Below, one piece after another: positions 9,763-17,503 of a stretch of 64,000 nucleotides of DNA. The notes beneath the pieces were generated by a model. The model searched no databases, was not told where the DNA came from, and saw nothing but the letters and a program-made list of their open reading frames with translations. The number at the start of each line of letters is the position of its first letter. Within the stretch, counting starts at the first letter, position 1. The position numbers were made by a program, and so were the translations under genes. Origin of the DNA: Spirosoma panaciterrae DSM 21099 (lineage in GTDB: Bacteria > Bacteroidota > Bacteroidia > Cytophagales > Spirosomataceae); the NCBI RefSeq assembly GCF_000374025.1, contig NZ_KB893172.1, positions 492,879 to 556,878 on the forward strand. The letters run 5' to 3'.

Positions 9763-9803
9763 CAGGTTGACCATCATAACACAATTGTGCATCAGTCAAC
9801 CTG
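9763..9803. promoter_or_regulatory. Inverted repeat with MarR-operator-like half-sites before the tolC-like gene
   Basis: CAGGTTGAC (9763-9771) and GTCAACCTG (9795-9803) form a perfect 9-base inverted repeat 23 bases apart, with the palindrome CACAATTGTG between them. The AGTCAA/TTGACT core is the same as in the operators at 12688-12754. It may be a secondary operator or an internal regulatory site for the third operon gene. The orientation of the half-sites is opposite to that of the main sites, so binding by the same regulator is uncertain. Confidence 0.4.
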
Positions 9804-9818
9804 TTGTCAGAAATGGAG

Positions 9819-11399
9819 TTAGTGGGCTGACTCGGCTACCGCTTTGGCGGCTGCAGCGTCCATTTTTTTCTTTTGCAGTAAAAACAGGAGTGGGAAAGAG
9901 ATGACAAAAAACAAACCCGCCAGCCGGAAGGTGTCGAGGTACGAAATCATCAGGGCCTGTTTGGAAATGATCAGGTCGAGGTTTTTATAAGCCCCCGAAA
10001 CCGCATCCATGGCATTGACACCTTTGGCAATCAGTGCCTGCGTCATGGTATTCACCCGTTCGGTCGTCAGCATCTCACCGGGTTGCAGATTCGACACCAG
10101 ATCGCCCCGGTGAACGGCCGTGCGCTGGGTAACGTAGGTATTGGTAATGGCCACCCCGAAAGCACCGCCTATCTGCCGCATCATATTCACAATAGCGATA
10201 CCCGTTGGCATCTGGCGAGGTTCGAGCGACGAAACCGACTGATTAATGAGGGGTACGTTGACCAGGGCCAGACCAATACCCCGGATGATTAGGGCCGTAA
10301 TGAAATCGCCATTGGACGCGTTCATATTATAGGTCGACATCAGGAAACAGAAGGAGGCAAAGGCTATATAACCCAGCGTGACAATCAGCCTGGGCGAAAC
10401 CCCTTTGGCAAGCATCCGGCCCGTAATGGCAAACATCGGAAGCGTAACCAGACCGCCTGGAATGAGCAGTTTACCTGTCTGCGTAGCCGTTAACCCGACA
10501 ATGCGCTGGGCAAATAACGGGTAAAGGAGAACGGACGTGAACAAACCATAGCCGACTACCACCACCAGAATTGAACCGATGAACAGGTTACGGTTTTTCA
10601 TGACCCGCAAATCCACTACCGGTTCTTTCGTGCCTCGCAACTCCCACCAGATAAAGGCTGGAATGGCAATGGCCGATATGGCCGTTAACCAGCGGATTGC
10701 ACTATCGTCGAACCAGTCGTCGGCTTCACCCCGCTCGAGGACATATTGCAACGCGCCAATCCCGACAGCCAGGAGTAAAATACCCATCTGGTCGATTGGA
10801 ATGGCTTTTCGGTTGATGTTGATCTCGTCTTCTTTTTTCTCGATGAATGTCAGGCTGAGGAGTACGGCAATGATGCCGATAGGAACGTTGATGTAGAACA
10901 TCCAGCTCCAGTGATAATTATCGATGATGTAACCTCCCAGCGTTGGTCCCAGCGTCGGACCCAGAACGATACCCATGCCAAACAGGGCCGAGGCTACGGC
11001 TCGTTGGGAAGGTGGGAAGGCGTCGTACATAAGCCCCTGTGAGGTCGAAAGCAAAGCACCACCCCCAATCCCCTGTAGGAATCGGAAGAAAACCAGGGTC
11101 CATAGATCACTGGCGAAACCACACCCGTAAGAAGCCAGGGTGAATAAAATAATAGAACCGATGTAGTAGTTTTTGCGCCCAAAATACCGTTGCAAAAAGC
11201 TCGTCATCGGAATCACAATGACGTTGGCAATGGCATATGACGTTACAACCCAGGCCACATCTTCGATCGTTGCGCCCAGATTGCCCGCAATGTCGTTGAG
11301 GCCGACATTGACAATCGACGTATCGATCAGTTCCATGATCGCTGCCGATACTGCCGTGATAACGACGATCCAGCGACCAAAGCCACTTTGTTGTGCCAT
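9819..11399 (-). CDS. DHA2-family MFS drug efflux transporter, EmrB/QacA-like
   Basis: The 526 residues contain 14 predicted membrane segments, typical of the DHA2 branch of the major facilitator superfamily. Motif A-like FLQRYFGRKNYY and the motif C-like GMGIVLGPTLGPTLGGYI are present; the latter marks proton antiporters. The opening LIDTSIVNVGLNDIAGNLGA is characteristic of EmrB. It exports hydrophobic or amphipathic compounds across the inner membrane, working with the EmrA-like adaptor upstream and the TolC-like channel downstream. It is separated from the adaptor gene by the inverted repeat at 11411-11505, which may reduce read-through. The drug range cannot be predicted. Confidence 0.93.
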   Translation of the reverse strand: MAQQSGFGRWIVVITAVSAAIMELIDTSIVNVGLNDIAGNLGATIEDVAWVVTSYAIANVIVIPMTSFLQRYFGRKNYYIGSIILFTLASYGCGFASDLWTLVFFRFLQGIGGGALLSTSQGLMYDAFPPSQRAVASALFGMGIVLGPTLGPTLGGYIIDNYHWSWMFYINVPIGIIAVLLSLTFIEKKEDEININRKAIPIDQMGILLLAVGIGALQYVLERGEADDWFDDSAIRWLTAISAIAIPAFIWWELRGTKEPVVDLRVMKNRNLFIGSILVVVVGYGLFTSVLLYPLFAQRIVGLTATQTGKLLIPGGLVTLPMFAITGRMLAKGVSPRLIVTLGYIAFASFCFLMSTYNMNASNGDFITALIIRGIGLALVNVPLINQSVSSLEPRQMPTGIAIVNMMRQIGGAFGVAITNTYVTQRTAVHRGDLVSNLQPGEMLTTERVNTMTQALIAKGVNAMDAVSGAYKNLDLIISKQALMISYLDTFRLAGLFFVISFPLLFLLQKKKMDAAAAKAVAESAH

Positions 11400-11410
11400 G
11401 ATTTTTTTAA

Positions 11411-11505
11411 GTATTAGGAGCGAGAAGTGAGGAGTGAGAATGCTGACGCGAACTCGCCGGACGGAGTATTCTCACTCCTCGCTTCTCGCCCCTCACTCCT
11501 AATAC
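11411..11505. repeat. Long intergenic inverted repeat with heptamer arms (copy 1)
   Basis: The left arm (11411-11441) is purine-rich and built of degenerate heptamers (CGAGAAG, TGAGGAG, TGAGAAT). The right arm (11468-11505) is its complement with one extra heptamer. The loop contains GCTGACGC. It fills the gap between the EmrA-like and DHA2 genes almost completely. The inner arm start TATTAGGAG and the loop core recur in the repeat at 28726-28803. Confidence 0.8.
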
Positions 11506-11508
11506 GAA

Positions 11509-12621
11509 TTAATTAGCTACCCGAACTTCAGCATCTACGCTTAAGCCGGCACGCAGTTGGTTTTTGTACTTTTCGGGGTTGGTGATTTCAATCTTCACCG
11601 GCACACGCTGAGTGATCTTAACGAAATTACCCGATGCGTTATCGGCAGGAAGCAGGGCAAAGCGGGCACCAGTAGCTTCGGACAGCGATGCGACGCGACC
11701 TTTTATATCCAGTTCAGGATACGCATCCAGTTTAATATCGACCTGCTGGCCGACCTGCATTTTCTCCAGTTGGGTCTCTTTGAAATTGGCCACCACCCAG
11801 AAGGTCGAATCGGCTACGATGGTAAACAGATTCTGGCCGGGTTGTACGTACTGGCCCACTACTACATTCTTACGACCAATTTTTCCGGCAATCGGGGCTG
11901 TAATATGGGCGTAGCCTACTTTCAGCTTGGCATTGTCGATGGCCGCCTGCTTTACTTTCAGCACGGCCTGTATCTTCTGAATATTGGCCTGCGCTTTAGC
12001 AATACCGGCCTGAGCTACGGATTGCGAGGTTTGAGCGAGGGTAATCTGCTCGACGTTTGCCTGGTACTGACGGCGCTGCACTTCGGCATTGTTCTGAGTG
12101 TCTTCCAACTGCTTCCGAGTCAGCGACTGTTCTTTGTAAAGGTTCTGATCACGTTGTAAATCCTGTTGCGCTTTATCCCGACGAGCGGCTTGGACCTGGG
12201 CATTCGATTGGGCAACGCGGGCGTTTTGGGCTACATTACGAGCGTTTGCCTGGGCATTTTGCAGGTCAGCACGGGCGTTTTCGAGATCAGCCAGCGATTG
12301 CTGATAATCGGCTTCGGCCTGCGCCAGTGCCACATCATATTCCTGGGGGTCGATCGTTATCAGTTGCTGACCCTGTTTGACAGTTGCATAATCATCGACG
12401 TTTACGGCTGTGACGTACCCAGCTACACGAGCCAGAACGGGGGCTGAGTTTCCTTCAATTTGCGCGTTATCTGTGGTTTCGTATTGCTGACCGTGCCGAT
12501 AGGCCTGGTACCCAAAGTAGCCCCCTACCAAAAGTACCACACCGATAATGATGCGGGGTAAATAGGTACGGAGGCCGCTTTTTTCGTCTGTTGTTGTTTG
12601 TTCCTGAGCTAGAGTTGCCAT
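11509..12621 (-). CDS. EmrA/HlyD-family periplasmic adaptor of an efflux pump
   Basis: The 370-residue membrane fusion protein has one N-terminal membrane anchor (LPRIIIGVVLLVGGYFGYQAY), a biotinyl-lipoyl-like half (YVTAVNVDDYATVKQGQQL), a long alanine/glutamine-rich coiled-coil hairpin (about residues 95-205), the second lipoyl half (ITAPIAGKIGRKNVVVGQYV) and a beta-barrel domain. It bridges the DHA2 pump and the TolC-like channel. The ATG at 12619-12621 is preferred because the only upstream in-frame start is a TTG. It is the first gene of the operon, with a promoter at 12713-12743 overlapped by MarR-type operators, so induction by efflux substrates is likely. Confidence 0.92.
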   Translation of the reverse strand: MATLAQEQTTTDEKSGLRTYLPRIIIGVVLLVGGYFGYQAYRHGQQYETTDNAQIEGNSAPVLARVAGYVTAVNVDDYATVKQGQQLITIDPQEYDVALAQAEADYQQSLADLENARADLQNAQANARNVAQNARVAQSNAQVQAARRDKAQQDLQRDQNLYKEQSLTRKQLEDTQNNAEVQRRQYQANVEQITLAQTSQSVAQAGIAKAQANIQKIQAVLKVKQAAIDNAKLKVGYAHITAPIAGKIGRKNVVVGQYVQPGQNLFTIVADSTFWVVANFKETQLEKMQVGQQVDIKLDAYPELDIKGRVASLSEATGARFALLPADNASGNFVKITQRVPVKIEITNPEKYKNQLRAGLSVDAEVRVAN

Positions 12622-12687
12622 GTGTGCTGCGTTCAATAAAGAATAGGCAATGAAGTTGTGTATGTAAAGAATGCCGAACCATTCAGT

Positions 12688-12706
12688 TAGTCAACTTGTT
12701 TGACTA
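12688..12706. promoter_or_regulatory. Operator O1 (TAGTCAA-N5-TTGACTA)
   Basis: This is a perfect 7-base inverted repeat with a 5-base spacer. It sits just downstream of the predicted start point of the leftward efflux operon, where bound protein would block transcription. It matches the arrangement of O2 at 12738-12754. The binder is inferred to be the MarR protein encoded at 12809-13294. Confidence 0.75.
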
Positions 12707-12712
12707 TTGAGG

Positions 12713-12743
12713 CAAAAGTAAACTAGGTTGACTATAAAGTCAA
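12713..12743 (-). promoter_or_regulatory. Promoter of the emrA-emrB-tolC-like operon
   Basis: On the minus strand, TACTTTTG (12720-12713) is an exact -7 element, and TTG (12743-12741) lies 20 bases upstream. The -33 part coincides with the O2 operator half-site and the start region with O1. This gives a leader of about 85 bases to the ATG at 12621. Confidence 0.65.
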
Positions 12744-12761
12744 GCAGGTTGACTATATTTG
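12728..12761 (+). promoter_or_regulatory. Promoter and operator O2 of the marR-like gene
   Basis: TATATTTG at 12754-12761 is an exact -7 element, with a TTG at 12728-12730 as a possible -33 element at a somewhat long spacing. Three alternating half-sites overlap it: TTGACT (12728-12733), AGTCAA (12738-12743) and TTGACT (12749-12754). The last two form AGTCAA-N5-TTGACT, the same geometry as O1. Negative autoregulation is the natural reading. Confidence 0.65.
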
Positions 12762-12808
12762 TACAATATTTTGTTAAGAATTGTTTCAGTTTTTCTTATT
12801 TTGCTTTC

Positions 12809-13294
12809 ATGATAGTGGAAACGCATAAGAATTCCTTTGATTTTAACCAATTTCGGCTGATTCGGGAGCGATCGGTAGGGCGTTTGTTCTGGCGATTAAA
12901 ACGATTTACGGCTAGTTATATAGAACCACGTCTGCATGCCCTTGGTTACTCTGACTTTAAAATGAGTTATCTCATGTTTCTGTCGAATATTGAAGAGCAG
13001 GGGACAACCAATAATGAACTAGCCAAGCGGGCCTGTGTAACAAAGCAGATGATGAGTAAAATCGTCGGTTTGCTGGAAGAGGAAGGGTATATTTTCACCC
13101 AGAAGAACCCTAATGATTCCCGGTCCAGCATTATTTTTCTGAATGACCGGGGAAAAGAGCTATTTGTGGCGTTGGAAGGCTGTATGCAGGAAGCCCGGAC
13201 TAAATTTGATTCAATTGTTGGTCACGAACGCATGGAGCAAGTGATCGAAACCATGTACAGATTGGTCACTGAACTGGAAAAAAGCGAACAATAA
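12809..13294 (+). CDS. MarR-family transcriptional regulator
   Basis: This 161-residue winged-helix protein has the MarR fold: a dimerisation helix (FRLIRERSVGRLFWRLKRF), the recognition helix region TNNELAKRACVTKQMMSKIVG, and the wing (NPNDSRSSIIFLNDRGKEL) with the conserved D-R of the family. MarR proteins usually repress efflux operons and release DNA on binding the exported compound. An in-frame TTG at 12728 lies inside the promoter, so the ATG at 12809, 48 bases after the -7 element, is the start. It is divergent from the efflux operon and shares its operator region, which makes it the likely repressor of both. Confidence 0.93.
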   Translation: MIVETHKNSFDFNQFRLIRERSVGRLFWRLKRFTASYIEPRLHALGYSDFKMSYLMFLSNIEEQGTTNNELAKRACVTKQMMSKIVGLLEEEGYIFTQKNPNDSRSSIIFLNDRGKELFVALEGCMQEARTKFDSIVGHERMEQVIETMYRLVTELEKSEQ

Positions 13295-13301
13295 GCGTAT
13301 G

Positions 13302-13377
13302 TATGCAGTATGATATAGAATATATGATGTAGGTAGCCTGAAGCAGTTGCATCATATATTCTATATCATACTGCATA
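13302..13377. repeat. AT-rich 28-bp perfect inverted repeat
   Basis: Arms 13302-13329 and 13350-13377 are perfectly complementary over 28 bases, with a 20-base loop. The arms are low-complexity (ATGATATAGAATATATGATG). It fills the gap between the marR-like stop and the ATG of the broken aldehyde dehydrogenase gene. It could act as a terminator for marR, and belongs by position and size with the other long intergenic inverted repeats here, although its arms are AT- rather than purine-rich. Confidence 0.8.
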
Positions 13378-13383
13378 CAGCTT

Positions 13384-14759
13384 ATGTTCACATCCATAAA
13401 TCCGTATTCGCAGAAGCGAATCAAGACCTACCGGGCCGATAGCCCTACCGGGCCGATAGCCCTGCCGGGCTGGAGCGGAAGCTAAAACAAGCCGACCGGG
13501 CCTTTGCCGACTGGTCGGCTTTGTCGTTGGCAGAACGCGTCCCCTTTCTGCAAAAAGTAGGCGATACATTGCTGGCCAACAAGCAGCAGTACGCAGAATT
13601 GATGACGGCCGAAATGGGCAAAACGCTTAAGGAAGCAATTGCCGAAGTAGAAAAATGCGCGCTCACCTGCACGTTTTATGCCGACCACGCCAGTACTTTT
13701 CTGGCCGATGAGCCGGTCGAAAGCGACGCGCAGAAAAGTTATATCGTCTATCAACCTCTGGGGCCTGTATTGGCTGTTATGCCGTGGAATTTTCCTTTCT
13801 GGCAGGTCATGCGTTTCGCCATTCCCGGCCTGCTGGCTGGTAATGCTGGCTTGCTCAAACATGCCTCGAATGTATTTGGCTGTGCTCTGGCTATTGAAGA
13901 TGTGTTTCGAAAAAGTGGTTTGCCAGAGGGACTCTTTCAAACACTATTGATCGACTCGGCGGCTGTAGAGGGTGTTCTGAAAGATCAACGGGTGAAGGCG
14001 GTTACCCTCACAGGTAGTGGGCATGCAGGCGCATCAGTAGCGGCTATAGCGGGTAGCCGGATTAAGAAGTCTGTTCTCGAATTGGGGGGCTCCGATGCGT
14101 TGATTGTACTGGCCGACGCCAATTTGGAAAAAGCGGCTGAAGTGGCCGTTAAATCCCGCATGCAGAATGCCGGGCAGAGCTGTATTGCCGCAAAACGGTT
14201 TATCGTCGAAAAAACGGTCAAAAAGCAATTTACAGAACGGGTTATCGAGCATATCCGCCAGATCAAACAAGGCGACCCCATGGACGACACTACCACGATG
14301 GGGCCTATGGCCCGAATGAACCTGGCCGACGACATCGAACGGCAATGCCACGAATCCGTCAGGAAAGGCGCTAAATTGCTGGTAGGAGGAGACCGTTCGG
14401 GGTGTAACGTACAGCCTATGCTGCTTGATCAGGTAAAACCAGGTATGGCGGCTTTTGATGAAGAAACGTTTGGGCCGTTGGCCGTCCTGATTGACGCCAA
14501 AGATGAAGGCGAGGCAATCCGACTTGCCAATCAATCTGACTTTGGATTGGGTTCGGCACTCTGGACAGCCGATGCTGAAAAAGCCGAACGACTGGCCCGA
14601 CAAATTCAGGCTGGCTCGGTGTTCGTAAATGGACTGATGCGATCCGATGCACGGGTGCCGTTCGGCGGTATCAAAACGTCGGGTTTTGGCCGGGAGTTGT
14701 CCGAAGCGGGTATCAGAGAGTTTGTGAATATAAAAACAGTCTGGATCGACACGAACTGA
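13384..14759 (+). pseudogene. Aldehyde dehydrogenase (succinate-semialdehyde type), frameshifted by a 17-bp tandem duplication
   Basis: The reading frame from the ATG at 13384 begins MFTSINPYSQKRIKTY, as in NAD(P)-dependent succinate-semialdehyde dehydrogenases, but runs into a stop at 13483-13485. The cause is visible: a 17-base unit is present twice in tandem (13430-13446 and 13447-13463). Removing one copy restores a continuous 452-residue protein of normal family length. The downstream frame retains PWNFPFWQVMRFA, the catalytic Glu region VLELGGSDALIVL, and the catalytic Cys in NAGQSCIAAKRF. As written, a product could start only at the TTG at 13521, lacking about 40 residues. It is a recent pseudogene, a phase-variable gene, or a sequence error. 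It converges on the DedA gene with a 2-base gap. Confidence 0.88.
13429..13463. repeat. 17-bp tandem duplication within the aldehyde dehydrogenase gene
   Basis: ACCGGGCCGATAGCCCT occurs at 13430-13446 and again at 13447-13463, and the following GCCGGGC resembles the start of a third copy. Each unit contains the small inverted repeat GGGC-CGATA-GCCC, which could favour slippage. Seventeen is not a multiple of three, so each gain or loss switches the frame. Confidence 0.92.
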
Positions 14760-14761
14760 AT

Positions 14762-15409
14762 CTATTCAGTGATCTTTTCCGTTTTTTTTTCATTGCGGGC
14801 GTTCAGATACCCTTTTACTACGGTAAACGTGGTGATGGCCAGGAAGAAAATGATAATGTACTGCACATAATCGACGATCCAGGGAAAGCGCTCGCCAAAA
14901 TAAAAACCACCACCTACCAGGGTCAGTACCCAAATGGCGCCACCAATAATGTTGTAGAGCATAAAATACTGAACGGGCATATGAATAAGCCCGGCCAGCA
15001 GCGGAGCAAATGTGCGAACGACTGGCAGAAATCGGGATATGATCAACGCGCTGTTGCCGTAGCGCATAAAAGCATCGCGGGTGTTATCGATGTATTTCTG
15101 CTTGAAAAACAGCGAGTCTGGTCGATTCTTGATTCTGGCTCCAAAGTAGTACCCTGTCAGATACCCCGTGGCTGAACCAAGCACAGCCGCACCGAAAATA
15201 CAGGTGAGCAATAACCAGAGAGGTACATTCAGGAGCTTGGTTCCGGCAAATACACCCGACAAAAACAGCAGATAATCGCCGGGCAGGAAGAAGCCGAAAA
15301 AGATACCATTCTCAACGAAAATGATAAGGGTAATCAATACCAGGCCGCCCGTTCGGATAACTTCCTCGGAATTCAGCAAATAGCGAAAAAACTCAAGAAT
15401 CTGATCCAT
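14762..15409 (-). CDS. DedA/VTT-family membrane protein
   Basis: The 215-residue protein has about five membrane segments and the DedA signatures: ENGIFFGFFLPGDYLLFLSG near the N-terminus and SRFLPVVRTFAPLLAGL in the centre, where the conserved F/Y-x-R and proline are present. DedA proteins act in membrane lipid handling, and some members flip undecaprenyl phosphate or phosphatidylethanolamine. The ATG at 15407-15409 is preferred: extending further upstream would translate the inverted repeat at 15413-15492. It is downstream of the ABC-F gene on the same strand, the whole gap between them being that repeat. The substrate is unknown. Confidence 0.9.
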   Translation of the reverse strand: MDQILEFFRYLLNSEEVIRTGGLVLITLIIFVENGIFFGFFLPGDYLLFLSGVFAGTKLLNVPLWLLLTCIFGAAVLGSATGYLTGYYFGARIKNRPDSLFFKQKYIDNTRDAFMRYGNSALIISRFLPVVRTFAPLLAGLIHMPVQYFMLYNIIGGAIWVLTLVGGGFYFGERFPWIVDYVQYIIIFFLAITTFTVVKGYLNARNEKKTEKITE

Positions 15410-15412
15410 GTC

Positions 15413-15492
15413 TAAAGAGCGAAAGAGTGAAAGAGTGAGAGAGCGAAAAAGTAGTGGGTTAGTTTTTCGCTCTCTCACTCTTTCACTCTTTA
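15413..15492. repeat. Long intergenic inverted repeat with octamer arms (copy 2)
   Basis: The left arm (15413-15450) contains four degenerate octamers of the form YGARAGAG. The right arm (15463-15492) is complementary but holds one octamer fewer, and the loop is 12 bases. The right arm's last three bases form the TAA stop codon of the ABC-F gene on the minus strand, and the left arm begins three bases from the DedA start codon. Confidence 0.85.
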
Positions 15493-17385
15493 CATATATT
15501 CTGCCAGTTCGAGCCACCGATCCGATTTTTCGGCGATGGTTTGATCGAGTTGTTCAATTTCACGCGCCCAGGTCATGAGCTGTTCATGATGGCCACCCGC
15601 GTTCAGAAGACCCATCACTTCTGTCTTCCGTTGCTCCAGCGAATCAATTTCTTTTTCGAGCGTTTCGTATTCGCGAATTTCTTTGAACGACAGTTTTTTC
15701 TTTGTCGTGCTGGCCGGAACCGTTGCGGAAGAAACTACAGGCGAAGGAGATTGGTTCTTTGGATTGGCCGAAGCTGGTTTACCATTTTGTAAAGTTGATT
15801 TTTTGGGCTGTGCATCCCGCCATTCGCGATAGTCGGTATAATTGCCCGGAAAGTCGCGAACTTTACCTTCGCCTTCCAGCACAAAGACGTGCTCCACGAG
15901 TCGATCCATGAAATAACGGTCGTGGGTAACGATAAGGACACAACCCGAAAAATTCAATAAGAAATCTTCCAGAACGTTCAGCGTCGTAATATCGAGGTCG
16001 TTGGTTGGCTCATCGAGTATCAGAAAATTGGGGTTTTGTACCAGCACCAGCAACAACTGCAACCGCCGTTTTTCGCCACCACTGAGTTTCGATACATAAT
16101 CGTATTGTTTATGGCGGTCAAATAAGAATCGGCTCAGCAACTGGGAGGCCGTGACGGTATCGCCATTTTCCAATTTCATGACCTCCGCCACTTCCTGTAC
16201 GACATCGATAACCCGCTGGTTTTCGGGTAAATTCAGTTCAGATTGGGTGTAGTAGCCAAATTTGACGGTGCCACCTGTTGTAATTTTGCCCGAATCGGGC
16301 CGAAGTTGGTTGGTAAGCAGATTGAGCAAGGTAGTTTTGCCCATCCCGTTCTTGCCAATTAAACCCACCCGGTCGAATCGCTTAAAGGTATAGTTGAAAT
16401 GATCGAGCAGTATTTTATCCCCAAATCGCTTGCTCAGGTTTTCGACTTCCAGAATTTTGCTGCCGAGCCGGGTAGTGCGCAGGTTCAGGTCAAGTTCACC
16501 GTCATTGCGCCGTCCGCTTGTTTTTTCTTTCAGTTCTTCGAAGGCATCAATCCGGTACTGGGCTTTCGTGCTCCTCGCTTTGGGCTGCCGACGCATCCAT
16601 TCCAGCTCACGACGAAACGTATTGCGGTCTTTGGTCAATTCGGAAGCCGCTGCCGCTTCGCGTTCGTCTTTTTTCTCGAGAAAATACGCGTAGTTGCCTT
16701 TGTAGGTATATAGCTGCCCGTTGTCCAGCTCCGCAATCTGATTGCATACCCGATCCAGAAAATACCGATCGTGCGATACCATCAGGAGGGTTCCGTTGTT
16801 GATATTCAGGAAGTTTTCGAGGTATTCAATGGCTTCGAGATCGAGGTGGTTGGTCGGTTCGTCCAGTATCAGCAAATCGGGACTTTGGATCAGTACGCGG
16901 GCGAGCGCTACACGTTTGCGTTGCCCACCGGATAGTGAACTGACGGGCTGCTCGACATCATGAATCCCCAGCTCACCCAGAATTTGGCGGATTTGGGCTT
17001 CATAATCCCAGGCCTCGTGTTTCTCCATGTCGGCCATAGCGCGTTCCAGTGCGGCATGGTCGTCGTGGGTGAGCGCAAGTTCGTAGGCACGAACAGCGTC
17101 GAGTTGGGCACTTTCACCAGCCAGCACCACTTCCATTACAGTAAGGGCGTTGTTCAGGTCAGGTTGTTGGTCGAGGTAACCGATTGTACTATCTTTTCGA
17201 TGGCTAACTATACCGGCATCGGGTGGGATGGCCCCGGCCAGAATGGAAAGCAACGTCGTTTTGCCGGACCCGTTGGCGCCCACAATAGCTACTTTATCGC
17301 CCCGGTTTATTCCGAAGGTCAGATTTTTAAAAAGAACACGGTCGCCGTACGACTTGGTTAAATTTTCGGCTGAGAGATAATTCAT
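15490..17385 (-). CDS. ABC-F family ATPase, Uup-like
   Basis: The 631-residue soluble protein has two ATP-binding cassettes and no membrane segments. Cassette 1 shows GANGSGKTT, LSGGQRKRVALARVL and LLILDEPTNHLDLEA; cassette 2 shows GKNGMGKTT, LSGGEKRRLQLLLVL and FLILDEPTNDLDI. A linker lies between, with KDRNTFRRELEWMRRQPKARST typical of Uup. The C-terminal coiled coil (about residues 560-630) is the Uup-type DNA- or ribosome-contacting domain. ABC-F proteins bind the ribosomal E site and relieve stalling or confer antibiotic protection. The ATG at 17383-17385 is chosen over the longer reading because the cassette starts right after MNYLSAENL. Confidence 0.92.
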   Translation of the reverse strand: MNYLSAENLTKSYGDRVLFKNLTFGINRGDKVAIVGANGSGKTTLLSILAGAIPPDAGIVSHRKDSTIGYLDQQPDLNNALTVMEVVLAGESAQLDAVRAYELALTHDDHAALERAMADMEKHEAWDYEAQIRQILGELGIHDVEQPVSSLSGGQRKRVALARVLIQSPDLLILDEPTNHLDLEAIEYLENFLNINNGTLLMVSHDRYFLDRVCNQIAELDNGQLYTYKGNYAYFLEKKDEREAAAASELTKDRNTFRRELEWMRRQPKARSTKAQYRIDAFEELKEKTSGRRNDGELDLNLRTTRLGSKILEVENLSKRFGDKILLDHFNYTFKRFDRVGLIGKNGMGKTTLLNLLTNQLRPDSGKITTGGTVKFGYYTQSELNLPENQRVIDVVQEVAEVMKLENGDTVTASQLLSRFLFDRHKQYDYVSKLSGGEKRRLQLLLVLVQNPNFLILDEPTNDLDITTLNVLEDFLLNFSGCVLIVTHDRYFMDRLVEHVFVLEGEGKVRDFPGNYTDYREWRDAQPKKSTLQNGKPASANPKNQSPSPVVSSATVPASTTKKKLSFKEIREYETLEKEIDSLEQRKTEVMGLLNAGGHHEQLMTWAREIEQLDQTIAEKSDRWLELAEYM

Positions 17386-17503
17386 AGATTTAATAGCCAG
17401 TTCAATTTTGGAAATCGGACTGGTTTGACGCTGCAAAGGTACAACAAAGAAAATCGTTCGTACTTTTACCGCTCAATGATGGTTTCTTTCTACATAACCA
17501 AAA

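Noticed and set aside
12728..12808. Upstream TTG start for the MarR regulator
   Set aside because: It lies in front of the -7 element and inside the operator, so it would not be on the transcript.
13429..13470. Possible CRISPR-like or short tandem array
   Set aside because: There are only two full units without spacers; it is a simple tandem duplication inside a gene.
15410..15517. Longer DedA reading from 15517
   Set aside because: The extra N-terminus translates the octamer inverted repeat and is not part of the DedA family; the ATG at 15409 gives a normal protein.
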